Program-made: the position numbers and the translations under genes
Shown: positions 38,101-51,424 of the stretch, one piece after another
How positions within the stretch are numbered: position 1 is the first letter of the stretch
Layout: every line of letters begins with the position of its first letter
NCBI GenBank assembly: GCA_026261815.1
Contig: JAMPIT010000379.1
Coordinates: 23,391,001 to 23,455,000, forward strand
From: Monarcha castaneiventris obscurior
Taxonomy: Eukaryota > Chordata > Aves > Passeriformes > Monarchidae
Length of the DNA: 64,000 bases
Reading direction: 5' to 3'
Notes under the pieces: generated by a model
Told to the model about the DNA's origin: nothing
Seen by the model: only the letters and a program-made list of their open reading frames with translations
Database searches by the model: none

Positions 38101-41100
38101 CTTTTGCATGAGACCAACCAGTGAAAATGCTGAAGCTTATTGTCAAGTGCAAAAGTATTTGTGTATCAATATTATAAACAACTACAACTCTTTCTTAATC
38201 TTGCCTGTTTAATAAGTAGTAAGGGTAAAAAAAATATCTGACGGAGTCTGTTTGTATTGTGCAGACTTTCAGGTACCATTGTAATTTTCTGTGTGACATT
38301 TAAGAACAAATAACCTCCAATAAGAATTTTTTATCTGTCTGTTATTTTTAGTTTCATAATAATGCTTAGAGCCTGCAAGCCTAAACCCACTCTGATATGA
38401 CAGGGAAATACACTGATCACTTAAAAGACAAAAAAGATCAAAATAAAGATTCAGCCATCATATGGGTTATGCAAATTCTCATAGCTTCTCACTCACAGTG
38501 TAAGAATTGGAATATGGTCAAGGAACTGTTCGCTAAACCAAGTTTCTTCCTCATGGCAAGTATATTGAATAAAAATAAAAGGAAAATAACTTATTCTTAC
38601 ATTTTTCCAGATTCCCTACATTAGAAGAGGCAAAGAAAACTAACACAAGACCTGGCTTATTTTTTAAAACTGTAATATAGAGAGGTGCAGCAGAGCAGCC
38701 TATACAATGCACACACAAAAATTCTTTCAAGATTTTCATTTGCAAAGCTATCCTGTGCTGCAAGATCCTGTGCTATGACAACATAAAATTTCATACTGTA
38801 GATAATCTGAGAAATGTAATTACATTACTGTGTATAGCATGAGATGCAGGATATAATAATCCTGTACCAGTTATAAAAATAAGTAACTATAGATTTGAAT
38901 ATGTGGTTTCAGGTAAGGTAATGCAACGTAAACTAATATAAGAACTATGATACAGCATCCAGAATAGTATTTGAGAGAATATTTTGAAAGATAGGTAAGG
39001 CTTTTGAAAATACTTCTCAGTTCTGTCCTTTGTACCATGCCACAACCTAGCACAGACTTCCAGCTCCAGATAGGATTGGGACTTGGTGTTGATATGCACA
39101 ACTGTGTGATAATCTCTGGAACAGTTAGTATGCTGAAATGTTTAACTTTCTTTTCTTTTTTTTTTTCTTTTAATGTATGTCTGTAATTTATTCACATGCA
39201 AAAATATACAAGCACCATGAAAATGGGAACAACATACAATTCCATATACCTTTTTACTTGAGAAAGGGCTTTTTTCTCTGCAGAAATTAGACAGCTCTAC
39301 AGAGCACAGGAATTAAATATGAACCTTTTATCTGCAGAGGAATTTTACCTTTAGTCCCATCGACACTGCTCGTCCCATTACAATGGTGTGATAACTCACC
39401 CTCCCACTGGCAAAACACAGACAAGGAACATTGTGTTATTCAGTGATGGCTTCGGAGGCTGACAGCACCTAATGCTCCAGAAAGTGGTTGTTCCTCCTTC
39501 CCACTCCTTCCCACCTGCAGGGCTCCAGAGGCAGGAGAACAGCACACCAGAGCTGCAGGAAGGGTCATGCTCGCTGCACAGACTGTCTCCTGTCGACACC
39601 CTCTGTTCCCAAAAGCAACGGGCAGCATTTGGCCAGTGACTAGACAAGTCTATTTTTAGTAACTTTTTATGCCATATATTCTATTCCTGTCACTACAGAA
39701 CACTCATGCAAATGTATGTAGGGTCGCTGCTGTTACAAAGCTGCAATTTCCTAGACTGCATTAATTTTACTACAGTAGATTATGACAGACAGAAATTATA
39801 ATGGTAAAGAAGTCTTCATTTACACAAAGGGAGACTTCTTCTGTTATTTGTAACTGGAATTGCCATTCTTGTAAAGCTTATTCATGTTATCATCTTTTCT
39901 TGATTGAACATCTGTCATTTATTTTACAGTATTGGCGCGATTTCAAGTTAACCCTATTTTTAGAATAATGGAGGAATTTTCAGTCTCAATTAAGAAGCAG
40001 TTCACACTGGAAAATATAATCCTTATTGGCAGGAAAATTGTTTATGGGTTTTAAATTCCTTCACAGTCCAGCTCCATCTCTCTGTGTTACCGTAACAGTT
40101 AAGCACTTTCTTGGTCTTTTTGAAGACACCAGCTGCTTTCAAAAATCTTTATTTCATATATTAATCTCTTCTTAATCACATTACATATACTCAAGATTCC
40201 TTCCTTTGTTATTCGTCAGAGGTTGCTACCCAATAAGTATTATATTATTATTAAATATCTGCATCATATCTAAATATCTAGATCCCTATCTTCTGTAAAA
40301 TCATTCCATTTGTTTACTAATGTCAGTCAAATGGTATTTGAATAAACTTTTAATTCTTTTTTTCTACTTTATTTTCTAGTATTGAATGGATTAATATTAC
40401 AGAGATAATTAAGTAGTTTTAAATTTGTTAGACACTTCTAAATGTTGGCATCATATACAATTTTAATTTGATCTCTGATTTTTAGTTCTGAGGGGCAGTT
40501 TGAGGGGAACAAGGAAAATATTGTCCTACACTTTTATTTGAGCACTTTTTTTCAGTTTCAAGTGGAGTTACTTTTTAGCTAGAAACACCTCTGAGTCTTT
40601 GGTCTTGAAACCAAACAATATCAGGCTCATTCCATGCCTGGGTAAGACACACTGAAGAAAAGCAGGTAAAGATCTAAAGTAACTTTTGCTTTGAGGAAGA
40701 ACAGAGCTGCTGTACCCTCCTGGCACCTGGTGGACACTAAGTATAAAGAAGGAAGCTTCAAACTGAAGTCAAGGTTACAGCAGCTTTTGATAATGAGCTA
40801 CCCTGTGACACATATCACAAGAATAGCAGCATCTTGGTCAAACTCCAGTTTGGAAAATTAAGCATCTGACTTGAATTCCCTTTGCCATTTCAGTCTCAAT
40901 GAGCAGCCTTCTTCAATTTCAACCAGAACTTATTTCATGCAACATGTTCATTAAAGTGTAGCTCCATTTCAGGAATGGATGAAGTGATTAACATACAGTT
41001 CATGATTTTTCCAGGACAATAAGAAAGAGTAACAAAGCCTGTCACTGTAGTTATTTTATGCGAGCACCAATCTCTATTTCAGATAAGTAGCATCCTTGAT

Positions 41101-41230
41101 GGCAATTCTTAGTAGATTTATGACAACACTGTAAATGATCCTGCAAAGACTGTTCCACACAGATATGGATGGTGTGGATTGAAGTGGCACAGTGCTCCTT
41201 TTTAAACTTAGCTGCATTTGTTAACATAGC
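35131..41230. other. Intergenic, no gene recognised
   Basis: Upstream of the PIP4P2 island. The part at 35,280-35,830 keeps raised CpG content and an open frame of 165 codons ending in 35,874; see the findings. The rest is AT-rich with no recognisable gene or mobile element. Confidence 0.65.
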
Positions 41231-41235
41231 ACATA

Positions 41236-41694
41236 GAGTGTTCAGAGGAGGGACACAAAGATGGTGAAGGGCCTTGAGGGGAAGCTGTACAAGGAGTGGC
41301 TGAGGTCACTTGGTCTGTTCAGCCTGGAGAAGAGGAGACTGAGGGGAGACCTCATTGCAGTCTGCAAGTTCCTCGTGAGGGGAAGAGGAAGGGCAGGCAC
41401 TGATCTCTTCTCTCGGGTGGCGTGACAAGACCCAAGGGAACAGCATCGACATGTGCCATGGAAGATTTAGGTTATATATTAGCAAAATGTTTTTCACCCA
41501 GAAGGTGGTTGGGAATGGAACAGGCTCCCCAGGGAAGGGGTCACAGCACCAAGCCTGACAGAGTTCAAGAAGCATTTAGACAACGCTCTTAGGCACATGG
41601 TGTGACTCTTGGGGTGTCCTGTGCAGGAGCTGGATTTGACCCCTGTGGGTCCCTTCCAACTCAGATTATTATTCTGTGACTCTATGATTCTATT
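41236..41694 (+). mobile_element. CR1 LINE 3' end
   Basis: The block contains the CR1 3' phrases GGCCTTGAGGGGAAGCTGTA, TTCAGCCTGGAGAAGAGGAG, GACCTCATTGCAGTCTGCAA and GTGGGTCCCTTCCAACTCAG, and ends ATTCTGTGACTCTATGATTC. It is 5'-truncated, about 460 bp, and encodes only the tail of the reverse-transcriptase frame and the 3' UTR. Confidence 0.93.
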
Positions 41695-42682
41695 AAATGG
41701 GATCAAGAGCAGCCATACTGAACTGACGACCTTTGAATAACCAGCACTTTGGAAGTAAACATTTGAAATCAGACTGGGGGAGTGAAAATCCTGGTGATGG
41801 CCTGTCTCCAAGGTAAGCTTTTCTGCTGGGAGCTGCCAAGAAAGATGTTGCTGCAGAAAGAATGTGCAGATGTGAGAAGTCTGATTGAATGAAATTCTTA
41901 AAGAGAGTTGGGTGCCTTGAGCTCATCTCCATTATGACTTGGGGTTCTGCAAGGCTTCTCTGAGTTAGAAAAGATCCACATAACCAGATGTTATGTGGAA
42001 AAGAATTTGAGGGGGAATGATTTTACTCTAGATACCCAGAAATTAAACTGAATGTTTGCATCTAAATATTGGCTGCACCTGCAGAATCTTTTCAATTGAT
42101 GCTTTTTGAAAAGAAATAATTTAGTTTTACAGATACGGAGTCTTATTGTGTGCCTCTCAGCATGGGATGCAAAGGTGGCAACAGCTAGTCTAATCACAGC
42201 TACCAATAATGAAGAAATTATAATTAACCACAAAACATTGTAGCAATGAGAAACCAGACAAATTAGAGGCCTGGAGGGTCTCCAGCTACTCAAAAGCTAA
42301 ATTTTCTGTTATAAGAGTAGAAGTAACAGATTTTTTTTTTTTTTTTTGGTACCTAGATCTTATCAGTACATAGATTGTAAAAGGAGAAGTAGAAACATAC
42401 ATTTTTCTCCTATTGATGGAAAATGTGAGAATCATACCAATAGTTATTGTGAGCTTCATCCGAAGAGTATTACAGCTTTTTGATTCAAAACCCAATATCC
42501 TTCTGGGAAAGGTTAAAAGAGCCACCTTTTTCTTACCCTTATCAACTGATCAATCTTAAGACTGTCAGGAAAAGATGTAGGTCCTAAAACAAGGAGAAAG
42601 AATGCAAAATAGTGCAATTAAGGTAGCAAGTGAATAGAAAAAAAACCCCTTTAGCAGTACTACAAACACGTTTCAAGACCCA

Positions 42683-42990
42683 TGGATGTCGTTCTTGAGA
42701 TGGACACGACACACATGACCCCACGAACAACTGCAGGCAAAAAAGCTGTTTATTCCAAATAGCCAATGTCATTTATGCACTTTTCTATGTTTATCATTCA
42801 TTCTACTTATCCGTTGATTGCTTAACTACTACAATAGATTCATTGGCTATTATTTAACTACAACATACTATTGTTGGTTACCTATAGCATAAGCATTCTA
42901 AGCATTCAGAAAAACATCAGATGCAGCCTTGTTGCTGTTTTCTCTTTCTGTTGTTTAGGTTTCTTGCTTCTGTTGACACTGTTTCTCACA
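42683..42990 (-). mobile_element. Probable solo LTR, alpharetrovirus/ERVK-like, minus orientation
   Basis: On the minus strand the segment starts TGTGAGAAACAGTGTC, carries an AATAAA (plus 42,749-42,754) and a U5-like stretch (TTTTTTGCCTGCAGTTGTTC), and can end at CATCCA near 42,683. GTTTGT occurs just outside both sides on the minus strand (near 43,000 and near 42,665), so the true ends may lie slightly further out. No internal retroviral sequence adjoins it. Confidence 0.5.
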
Positions 42991-43009
42991 GGTACAAACG
43001 GATTGTGCT

Positions 43010-44800
43010 AAGATCGATGTCGGAATCAGACAGGCTTGCTGACCTGCTGCTAATTCCCACACATGAAATTGAAAAAGGTGCAATGAAATGAGTGTATTTC
43101 ATGCCACTGCAGTATCTTTATAAGTAGGTCTCCTAATGAAGAGCAAGCAAATATGGAGTCTGCACATTGTTAGCACATAATGCTTGAATCAGGATTCCTG
43201 TGATCTTTTTAGCTGGGGAAAAGAAATGAGACTTAGTTGCTCCACTGTATCTCTGCAAATTCTATTTTGATATTTTGATGTGCATCAGCTCTTTGAGCCA
43301 ATGACAATTCTTTTTTTGTGATCTTGCTATCAGGTTACTCACTTAAGTTATAATATTTTGCTCTCTCCTTGTAGAGCTGGAAGATCTTGCATCGTGCTCC
43401 TATTTAATGTGCAAATAGCAGTTTGGATAGATTCCACTTCCCTTATTTCCTGCAGGCAGCTGTTAAAATTCCAGCTCTGCCTTCCTTCCACAACCCCTCC
43501 CAGATGACCTGCTGTACCATTTGAGGTCCCTAGTATTCTATCTATTATAGATCACAAAAAACCCAAATAACTTCTGTAAAAAATGTATCACCTCTATGTT
43601 CTTTGATATGTCCTTGTCATTTAAAAGTGATCTAAATCCCTGGGCACATTACTGTAACAGATGACAGAGCAAGAATTAATACAATTCTTGAACATATTTT
43701 TGGGGGTGGCTATTGGAAATTGAAGAGTTGGGAGTAAAAAGGCACTGGTTTAGGATTTCCAGGGAAATGGAAAATTCAGTTCTACCACAGATTGAACCTC
43801 TAAAAGCAGCTTTCTTTCCTCGTTAAAAATAAACAGCCAAACCAAAAAACAACCAAAACCAAACAACAACCAAAGAAACTGACTCAGAAGGATTAACACC
43901 ATTTGTTTCTGTAAGCATCACTTGCATGTAAGTGTGGAAAATTATTTTTGTGAAATGCTTAATAAGATGAATGGAAATACACATCAGCTTTGGGTTTTTG
44001 TTGCTTTGGATTTGGAGAAGCTTGGATTTTCTCTTTTCTCCTAAATGATACACTGCAAAGGTGTAGAAAGCCCTGGCTGGTTGCTTATTAATACGTTCTA
44101 TCAATCTGGAGATAAAAATTCATGGAGCAGTTTGAGAGAAGGATGGAATGATGGTTGATGTTAAGTACCAACACTGGTTTGAAACACTAGAAGGAATGCT
44201 GTTGTACCTGCAGCCCTGTAGTTATAATATGCAGCTTATTCTTTCTTCATTTACCAAGGGTTGTATCCTTTACATGTTCTGCACCTTTTCAAATAATTCA
44301 ATTTTCTCATTTCAAATCGATTGTTGTCTTACTCCACCTCATCACTCTCCACAATTCAATTGTAAATCACTCCATGTGAGGAAAGTCTGTTGTCAAACTC
44401 AACTACTTAATCAGCCCTTTTTTTGTATATGTTGGAGTTAGTGTGATAGTTTTCTTTGGAGTGTATGCAGCAATATCTCTGCATGTCAATCAGAATATTT
44501 GTGGGGCCCACACACTTTGGGTTTGAACTGGAGAATTCTGGAGTTTGTCCATCTGTTTTGTTAATCACTTTTAACCATTTCATTACTCCAGTACTCATAT
44601 TTACAACTCCAAGTCCTTACCCTTCTTTACCTCTTGCTTTGTCCTCCTCTCTGGTTTGTCGCTCAGTTTATCCCAATTTTCTCTTGCAGCCTTGCTTCCT
44701 GCAAAAGATATCTCCTAACTCCACCTATCTATGATAGGGATCAATGGTTCTTTGCCTCCTTCTCTGACTACTCCTAATCCCATTGTTCATCCCCCTATTT
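43010..44800. other. Intergenic, no gene recognised
   Basis: AT-rich sequence with an A/C-rich simple stretch near 43,826-43,880. Open frames are short and without family resemblance. Confidence 0.7.
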
Positions 44801-44806
44801 CAGAAT

Positions 44807-45000
44807 TCATAGGATCATAGAACAGTTTGGGTTGGAAAGGATGTTTAGGAGTCATATAGTCCAACCCCCTGCAATGAGAAGGGCCACAGTCCACTAGATC
44901 AGGTTGCTCAGAGCCTTGTCCAGCCTGACCTTGAATGTTTCCAGGGATAGGGCATCTACCAGCTCTCTTGCAACTTGTTTCAGTGTTTTACCACCCTCAA
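44807..45000 (-). mobile_element. CR1 LINE 3' end, minus orientation
   Basis: The plus strand shows the reverse-complemented CR1 tail: CATAGGATCATAGAACAGTT, then GGGTTGGAAAGGATGTTTAG, AGTCCAACCCCCTGCAATGA and AGGTTGCTCAGAGCCTTGTC. It is truncated after about 195 bp. Confidence 0.92.
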
Positions 45001-47780
45001 ATTCCTCTCCCTTTGTCAAACATGACTCCTCCAATTACCTCTTCCATTCTCTCTATTGGGTCCAGACATTCCTTCCTCTTGTCAAAGCCATGATATCTCT
45101 CTCCAATCATCACTTGTATAGTTCCTTTCAGAGCTCTCTCCTTTAAGAGCCTTCCCTTTCCTTTCCCTATGCCAGGAGCACAAGACTGCTGCTCTGACTC
45201 TCCTGGTTGTCTTTTCCTTGTCCTTAGGGCACTCAGGCAGATTCCTTTCTTCCCCCCCACCCCGCCGTGGGTACCCAGCAGATGAGAGCACCAGAGGTGT
45301 GCTCCAGTAACCAGCCCTATGGAGAGTACTGGCAGCCCAAGGCTGGGATCAGAGGATGGGCCTAGATTGGTACTACATCCCTAGATTGGTACTTCATCCC
45401 AGGCCAGCAGTTTGTCTGACACAAATATTTTTGGTTGAGTGTGACAGTGATGGAAAGAATTATGCATGCTAGAAATGATGGAGAGAATTCTGTATGCTGC
45501 AAAGTTATACAAGGGTATAACTGTATTTTATTGATATAAGAATTTATAGTGCACATATCACAGTGCAAATACTTAGCCATATAATTGTCTTTAAGTCTAT
45601 GTACAAGTTAGATGCAATTTTAGATGAAATGCTTACTATTGAATGCTACTTTGAGAGTCTGAGAAATTGTGGTAACTGTAATGTCCCATTACATATTTTA
45701 GCAGTTTAAGGAGTTCCTAGGATTCCTTATCTTTTCTTTCATTATCATGAGATGTGGGAAGATTACCTGGCAAAAAAAAAAAAGTCTGCTTAACATGTGA
45801 CACTCTCTTTCCTTGTTTTACAGCAATAAGATGAGCTATAGTTGGCAACTCCACATTGTAGAAAGTAAATAAAGAGCATAGTGAAAGTAAAAGAGCATAG
45901 TGAAAATGACAGCAGCTTCAAGGGGTTTAGCAGAGCCTGGATTATTGGCCAAGATTCTTTCCAGAACTACACCAGCAAAATGTGATGACATCCAGTGCTA
46001 ACCCTGCAAAACCTGATTGTCAGTGTCTGCTGAACGCATTAAGAAACTGTACTTACTCACTGGAAATCCCAAATGTCCAATTTTAAATATTTTTTCCTCC
46101 TGAAAAGCAGTGTAAAGAGCTGTAGCTGGGCTTTTTCTTTCTGCTTATTGTTTCTGAGCATCTAGAATGCATTCAGGTCACCTCTTGTCAAACAAAGATC
46201 ATGTATCAGTCATATAGCCAAGAAAACTGCTTAAAAATCCAGACTTGTGGGTTTTTATGAAATCTCACCATTCTAGCTTGCTAAAATTTAAGAAAGCAAA
46301 ACACTGCAAGGCTCACAATACATATGCTGATATGGCGAAAATGTGCTAGCACTAGCAGACACATTTCTCAATAGCAATCTTCACAGAAACCAAGGACATC
46401 TCCAGCTAACAGCCACAGCTTCTCTGTATCCCAGCATTAGCAAAACAACTGTGAGTGAGTGATCCTGAATCTACTTGCATTAACAGAAACCTAAGATTTT
46501 TTTACACCTTCTGATTTTACAAAAAGAAAAGATAAAGACAAGTCTTTGTAAGCTCAAAAGTATCAAATCCAGAAATAAGCCCCACTATTTTAACTGATAA
46601 ATGACTCATTGCAGATTTTGCTAAGTGATTTCATATGCATTGGGTACTCACTCTTGTCAGACTTGTGTTGAAAAATTACTAGGAAAGTTTCACGGATGAG
46701 GTATCTCAGCTGCAGATGTCCTGCTGTGAAAATCTGATAGCACTGTTTCCAGCAAACATAAATAACCAATAACAAATCTCAGCTAGTTAATTTACTGATA
46801 TAAGTGAACTTTCAGCCAGTATGTAGTGCATATACCACACTAGGAGATTTTAGCAGCCTAACAGCACTTGCCGTATTGAGCTTTATGTTCTGTGGAGGCT
46901 TCACTGCAAGGCCATGTATACTCCTTCATTCATGTAGAATAATTGCAAATCTTACTGCCAGCCAATTTTAGGGCATAAAGAAAAGGAGAGTTTAACTACT
47001 TTGCTTCACTATCTGGGCTCAAGTGGCCCAGATTCACTGATTATATAGCACATAAATCAGAAGACTCTCAACAAAACCTTAGTGAAACAACAGAGCCGTT
47101 TCAACAGAGTTTCATGTATAGCTATAACCAGCCTATAATTCACTTTAATGCTCTCCAAGAAACATGTTGTAGATAATAGAGGGGAATGAGATACATGCTG
47201 ATGTAAAAGCAGTAAGATAGCTTCTTTGCTTGACCAATGTTTTATAACATTTAGCTGAGTAAGATTTTAATAGTCTTTACTATTTTAATGAAAACTGTCT
47301 GCCAAACAGCTTATTGGCTTTGCAATTGAAGAAATAAAATCAAGAATTTTGGAGAGTGACCGAAGTACCAGGGGTCCCACCTCAGCTTAATTATCAACGA
47401 ACAAATGACCAAACGACCTTCCTGATGTTCAGATGTTACTAAATACTGTGACACCACTGTGAGAATGATATTAGAAAGGATGTCAAAGTGCAGTACTTTA
47501 AATAGCCATGCATGCTTTCCTCCCCAGAAAAGAAATACGAAAGAAAGTGAACACAGCAGCTGGTTAATTCACTGTCCAAGTCAGCTAATATTACAGGTAT
47601 GAAGTTACTGACTTCAGTGACTAACTTGACAATATTCAGTCACATTGCAAAAGTACTCCTTAATTTTGAAAGTTTCAATTTTGTCAGTGTGCAAGACAGA
47701 CTGTGCTTAGTACAGAGCATCTTGCAGCTATCACTGTTTTCAATGGGAGGCTCAAGTTCCTACAGAACAGATTAATGAAG
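45001..47780. other. Intergenic, no gene recognised
   Basis: Sequence is AT-rich apart from a GC-richer patch at about 45,170-45,370. No coding or RNA gene is apparent. Confidence 0.7.
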
Positions 47781-47782
47781 TA

Positions 47783-48005
47783 ATAAATTTTAATACCAGA
47801 AAGGTCCATTATGGTAATCCAGTCAGACTGCTTTGAATTCTGAAAGTCAGTAAAGGCTGCTTGCATGAAGCCTGTAACTTAGGTCTGAGGTAACACATAT
47901 CCACAGGAAGTATTTCAGTCTTGATTTAAAGACTTGTGTACAGCAAACATATCAGATCCTAGATAAAGTGCTTCACAGTTGGTTACCTCAGATTTCAATT
48001 CACTC
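47783..48005 (-). mobile_element. Ancient CR1-type LINE 3' fragment, minus orientation
   Basis: The plus strand carries ACCAGAAAGGTCCATTATGG, then TAATCCAGTCAGACTGC and TCAGTCTTGATTTAAAGACT. These phrases resemble the old CR1 lineage common in turtles and crocodilians rather than the younger avian type. Heavy divergence points to an insertion predating birds. Confidence 0.55.
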
Positions 48006-48009
48006 TCTT

Positions 48010-48031
48010 TTTTTTTTTTTTTTTTTTTTTA
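48010..48031. repeat. Poly-T tract
   Basis: An uninterrupted run of about 22 T lies directly next to the ancient CR1 fragment. It is a simple homopolymer. Confidence 0.9.
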
Positions 48032-49604
48032 ATTTCTAACTGTTTCATTATGACCTTATCTGTTAAACCACCCTTTCTACTCAGGAACTAGACAACCTGA
48101 GCTCACATGCAGGAAGGCTCAAGTTAGGTGTTGTAAGACTGTCAGAGAGGAAAACCAGAATTTGTGGGGGAAAAATGCTGATGAACTGATTAGCTGGCAG
48201 GTCAAGAGGCCCCTGAGGAACCAGGGATCCTGGTGCAAGCAGGCAGGGAACAGGGAGGGGCCCTGGAGCAGGGGAAGGAACAGGCAGGGAGAGAAGGTGG
48301 CACACATGCTGCCCTAGCAGTCCCACAGAGACATCTTGACTGCAAGTCCCTATGATGGCAGTTTCCCCAAATTCCAAATTTTTTTCCTTTTATAAGAGGT
48401 TTCTGATCAGCCAGCAGCCTTTGGTCTCCACCCCCTAGGCCATACTCACACTTGGCGATACCGGAGAGTGTCATTTTCTCAGGTCTCAGCAAATGCCTCC
48501 TCCTGCTGCTTGGTTGATCCTCTCTAGCTCAGCTGGTGCTTCCCTTTGATAGGCTCAAACCAGTCATCTCCAAAACTTGTGATGTGTTTTTTTCAAGCAG
48601 TAATTTGGTATCAGTTAGTTTATAATGTTGGGTTGTCTGTTTTCAGTACTTTCAAGGCCTTTGTTGTTATCCCACATTAAACTCTGGTTCATAACAGCCG
48701 TCTTGGCACGAAGCTCCAGTTCCCAGGACAGGCTCTCACCACAGGCTGATAACAAGCACCACAGCCCAGAACTGGGGCACTGAGCCTGTGGCTTGCTGCT
48801 AACGATGGAAGTGCTCTTCTTAATAGCCTTCATTTATTCCAGGTTTCATGGCAGCAGAGGAAACTCATTGTTAGCTGGCTGTGCAGCGTGACCTGCCCAG
48901 CATTTATGGCACTGCTGTTCTCAAACATGTGCATACTTGGTGTGCACTAAAATCTCCACTCCTGTGTAACTCTGAGTTCAACTATACTAAGTGTTGTCCA
49001 AATGAGGCTAGCTTTAATCAACCTACCCTCATCAATTCAGCACTTCCCATTTGGTGACTTGAGGTATTTATTTGGTCATTGGTATTTATTTGGTCATTGG
49101 TATTTATTCTATATTCTTTTGGATTACTGCTAAAGATATAGCAGAAGCCTGGACTAAAAACAGTCCAGGGACTTCGCTGGATCCCTTTGACTGGGGATAG
49201 TTCTGCTGGAGGGAAGGAACATCTGCTACTTTTTTTTCTGAAAGATTTAAGGCTGTAGTCCCCTAAAACACTGGAGAGCTCAGCCTGCTTGAAGGACAGT
49301 GTGTCCTATGTCTGAACACCTAATTACAGTGTCTTGTATGGAAAAAGAGGATTTTTTTTTTACTTTGCTGTAATTTCTAATGCTATGAAAAACCACCCAG
49401 AAATGTAAAAGGTTATATTTAAAGGAAACTCTCCTATCTGACCATTCTGATGGCAATCTGGGAGTCTCACTTGCACCACTCCAGGTTTTGACTGCTGGGA
49501 CAGAAGCCCCTTTGCAGCAAGTAACTCCTGTGACCTCACAGGTGCCCTGTTTGACTCCCTGCACACCCCAGACTCAGACCTAAGTTTCCCTCATCAGCTT
49601 GACC
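48032..49604. other. Intergenic, no gene recognised
   Basis: It includes a purine-rich, weakly repetitive GC-richer patch (48,195-48,305) and the 18-bp tandem repeat at 49,063-49,108. Nothing codes convincingly. Confidence 0.65.
49063..49108. repeat. 18-bp tandem repeat, 2.6 copies
   Basis: The unit GGTATTTATTTGGTCATT is repeated exactly at 49,063-49,080 and 49,081-49,098, followed by ten bases of a third copy. Confidence 0.95.
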
Positions 49605-49945
49605 CCAGGTTTCCCATAGCAGAGTCCCAGATGTCCTGCTCCTTTAAGTAATTTAAGCATGGGGCAGCGACTTACAGAGCTGTGTGCCTCCGGGGAAAGA
49701 CTCCCAACAAAGAGATCCCTGGGGTTTATACCCTCACAGTCTGTGCACCCATGCTTCAAGCACCTCTTGGTCCAGTGGTGGGTTTTGGTCTGGGGTTTTC
49801 TCATTGTGCACTGGGTCCTGCAGAGTCTCTGGGTGACTGACCACCCCTGCCTGGTTGGTGTTGCAGGTCCACATGCCCTCTGTCAGGCAAAAGGTCACTG
49901 CTCCTTCATGGCTTCTTCCTTGTGGTTCCAGCCATCCAGGGCACA
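49605..49945 (-). mobile_element. 3' LTR of the ERV (left on this map)
   Basis: It shares with the right LTR long stretches such as GTGCCTCCGGGGAAAGACTC, TTTATACCCTCACAGTCTGT and CTTGGTCCAGTGGTGGGTTT, with small differences. Read on the minus strand it has a TATA-like GGTATAAACC and starts TGTGCCCTGG. Confidence 0.75.
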
Positions 49946-50439
49946 GTGAGCACACCACACACCAAGCAATCTGAACTGGGTGTACTTCTCAACAGTCCTT
50001 CTGCTAATATACTGAAAGGAAAAAGACAAAATTTTTGAGGCATTTAATCACTGCCTTTACATACAACTTTATTACAAGTAACAAACATAACAAAATTAAG
50101 GCTAACAAGATTGCCACAGGGCAGAGGACAAGTTCATAGATTCCTGTACACAAACACTCAAATGATTACAAATACAAAATCACCAAGGATTCTCAGAAGT
50201 CTTTTACTTATCAACTGATTGATTGCTCACTCTTCATTTGATGTGAGAATAGTGTATCCAGTTCTCCTTACCTAAACTTAAACAGCAAAACTTTAAACAG
50301 CAAAATAAGGACACAGTAGGAAAATATATGGCCTTCTCATTGTGGTGCTAACTTGGATTTTCTAGAGAATACCTTAATTAAAACTTCATCTCTGGGCTAT
50401 ATATTATATACCTGTATTTCAGATGGCATGTGCTGATAC

Positions 50440-50960
50440 CATTGAGCATACTCTCTTCTGCTCTTATATGTTCTTTTTGCATCTCTAAAACATACTGTGC
50501 CAACAGTATGGTTTGAAGACAAACAAAGGTTGACTTCCTTCATCTATTGGGATGCTGAAAAAGCCAGCTGTTAAATTATTTACAATAAAATATCCATCTT
50601 TAAGTGGTATTTGCAGAAGTATAGTCAAGGGGCTTGGCACCACTGGGTGAAGGGTCAATCACATGTTGGTTAATTGCCCACAGATCCTGCACAAGTACTC
50701 AGGGTCTTCATCCAGCCTATTCTGGTTTACAGGCAGTATCGGAGTGTTACATGCAGACACACATACTTTAAAATTCGTTTGTCTAATTAGTCTATCTGGT
50801 TTTGGATACTTTTCCCCAGCTTCCAGGGGAATAGGGTACTGTCTCACAGATGGTGGCACGTCTGCCTTGGTGCATACAGGCTGTGCTGAAACCAGCAGTC
50901 CCCCACCTGTAGTGGTCTTACCCCAGAACTCTGATAATACAGCTTGCAGTATTTTTAGTA
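50440..50960 (-). pseudogene. ERV pol fragment: start of reverse transcriptase, broken
   Basis: The minus strand shows the lead-in to a gammaretroviral RT domain (NTPILPVNQN near 50,735), then a frame change near 50,700, then further RT-like sequence interrupted by stops. Similarity fades near 50,450. The palm domain and everything after it are absent. Confidence 0.65.
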
Positions 50961-51300
50961 TCTTATGTTCACTTTTGAACCTCCCAGTAATCACACTCAG
51001 TGCCGTTATTAAATCCATTCCTTCTGGTGACAAATGAAATTCTGCATCTAAGGCTTGTAGAAAATCTCTCCCTAACAAGCACATCGGGGAGTCTTCTACT
51101 AATACAAATCTTCCCCGTACACTCTTATTTCCTATCATTGCTAATACAGGTTTACTCACATTTTTCCCTGCCCAGTGCCTCAACGTATGAATACCTTGTC
51201 TGTGGTTACTGACCCTCTTGGGGCAAAGTTTAAGTGGGATAATGTGGCTCCTGTATCTACCAGAAATCCAACAATGAGACCCACTCCCCACATACTACAC
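50940..51300 (-). pseudogene. ERV protease fragment, frameshifted
   Basis: An aspartic-protease active-site DTG is encoded at 51,257-51,249 (minus), in a different frame from the downstream part. The latter reads LVEDSPMCLLGRDFLQALDA, the usual C-terminal (GRD) motif of retroviral proteases. A frameshift separates the two, so the enzyme is dead. Confidence 0.7.
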
Positions 51301-51424
51301 GTCCCTGTTGATCTAGGTGTTCTCCACAAATTGTATGTTTCTAATTGTATTGTTCCTTCAAATTCAGTAGAATTGCTGGACTCTAGTCATTGTGACTTTC
51401 TATCCTTGCACAATTACTCCCTCA

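Noticed and set aside
50659..51291. Minus-strand 210-codon open frame as a possible host gene
   Set aside because: Its content is retroviral protease and pre-RT sequence with a frameshifted active site, so it is part of the degraded ERV.
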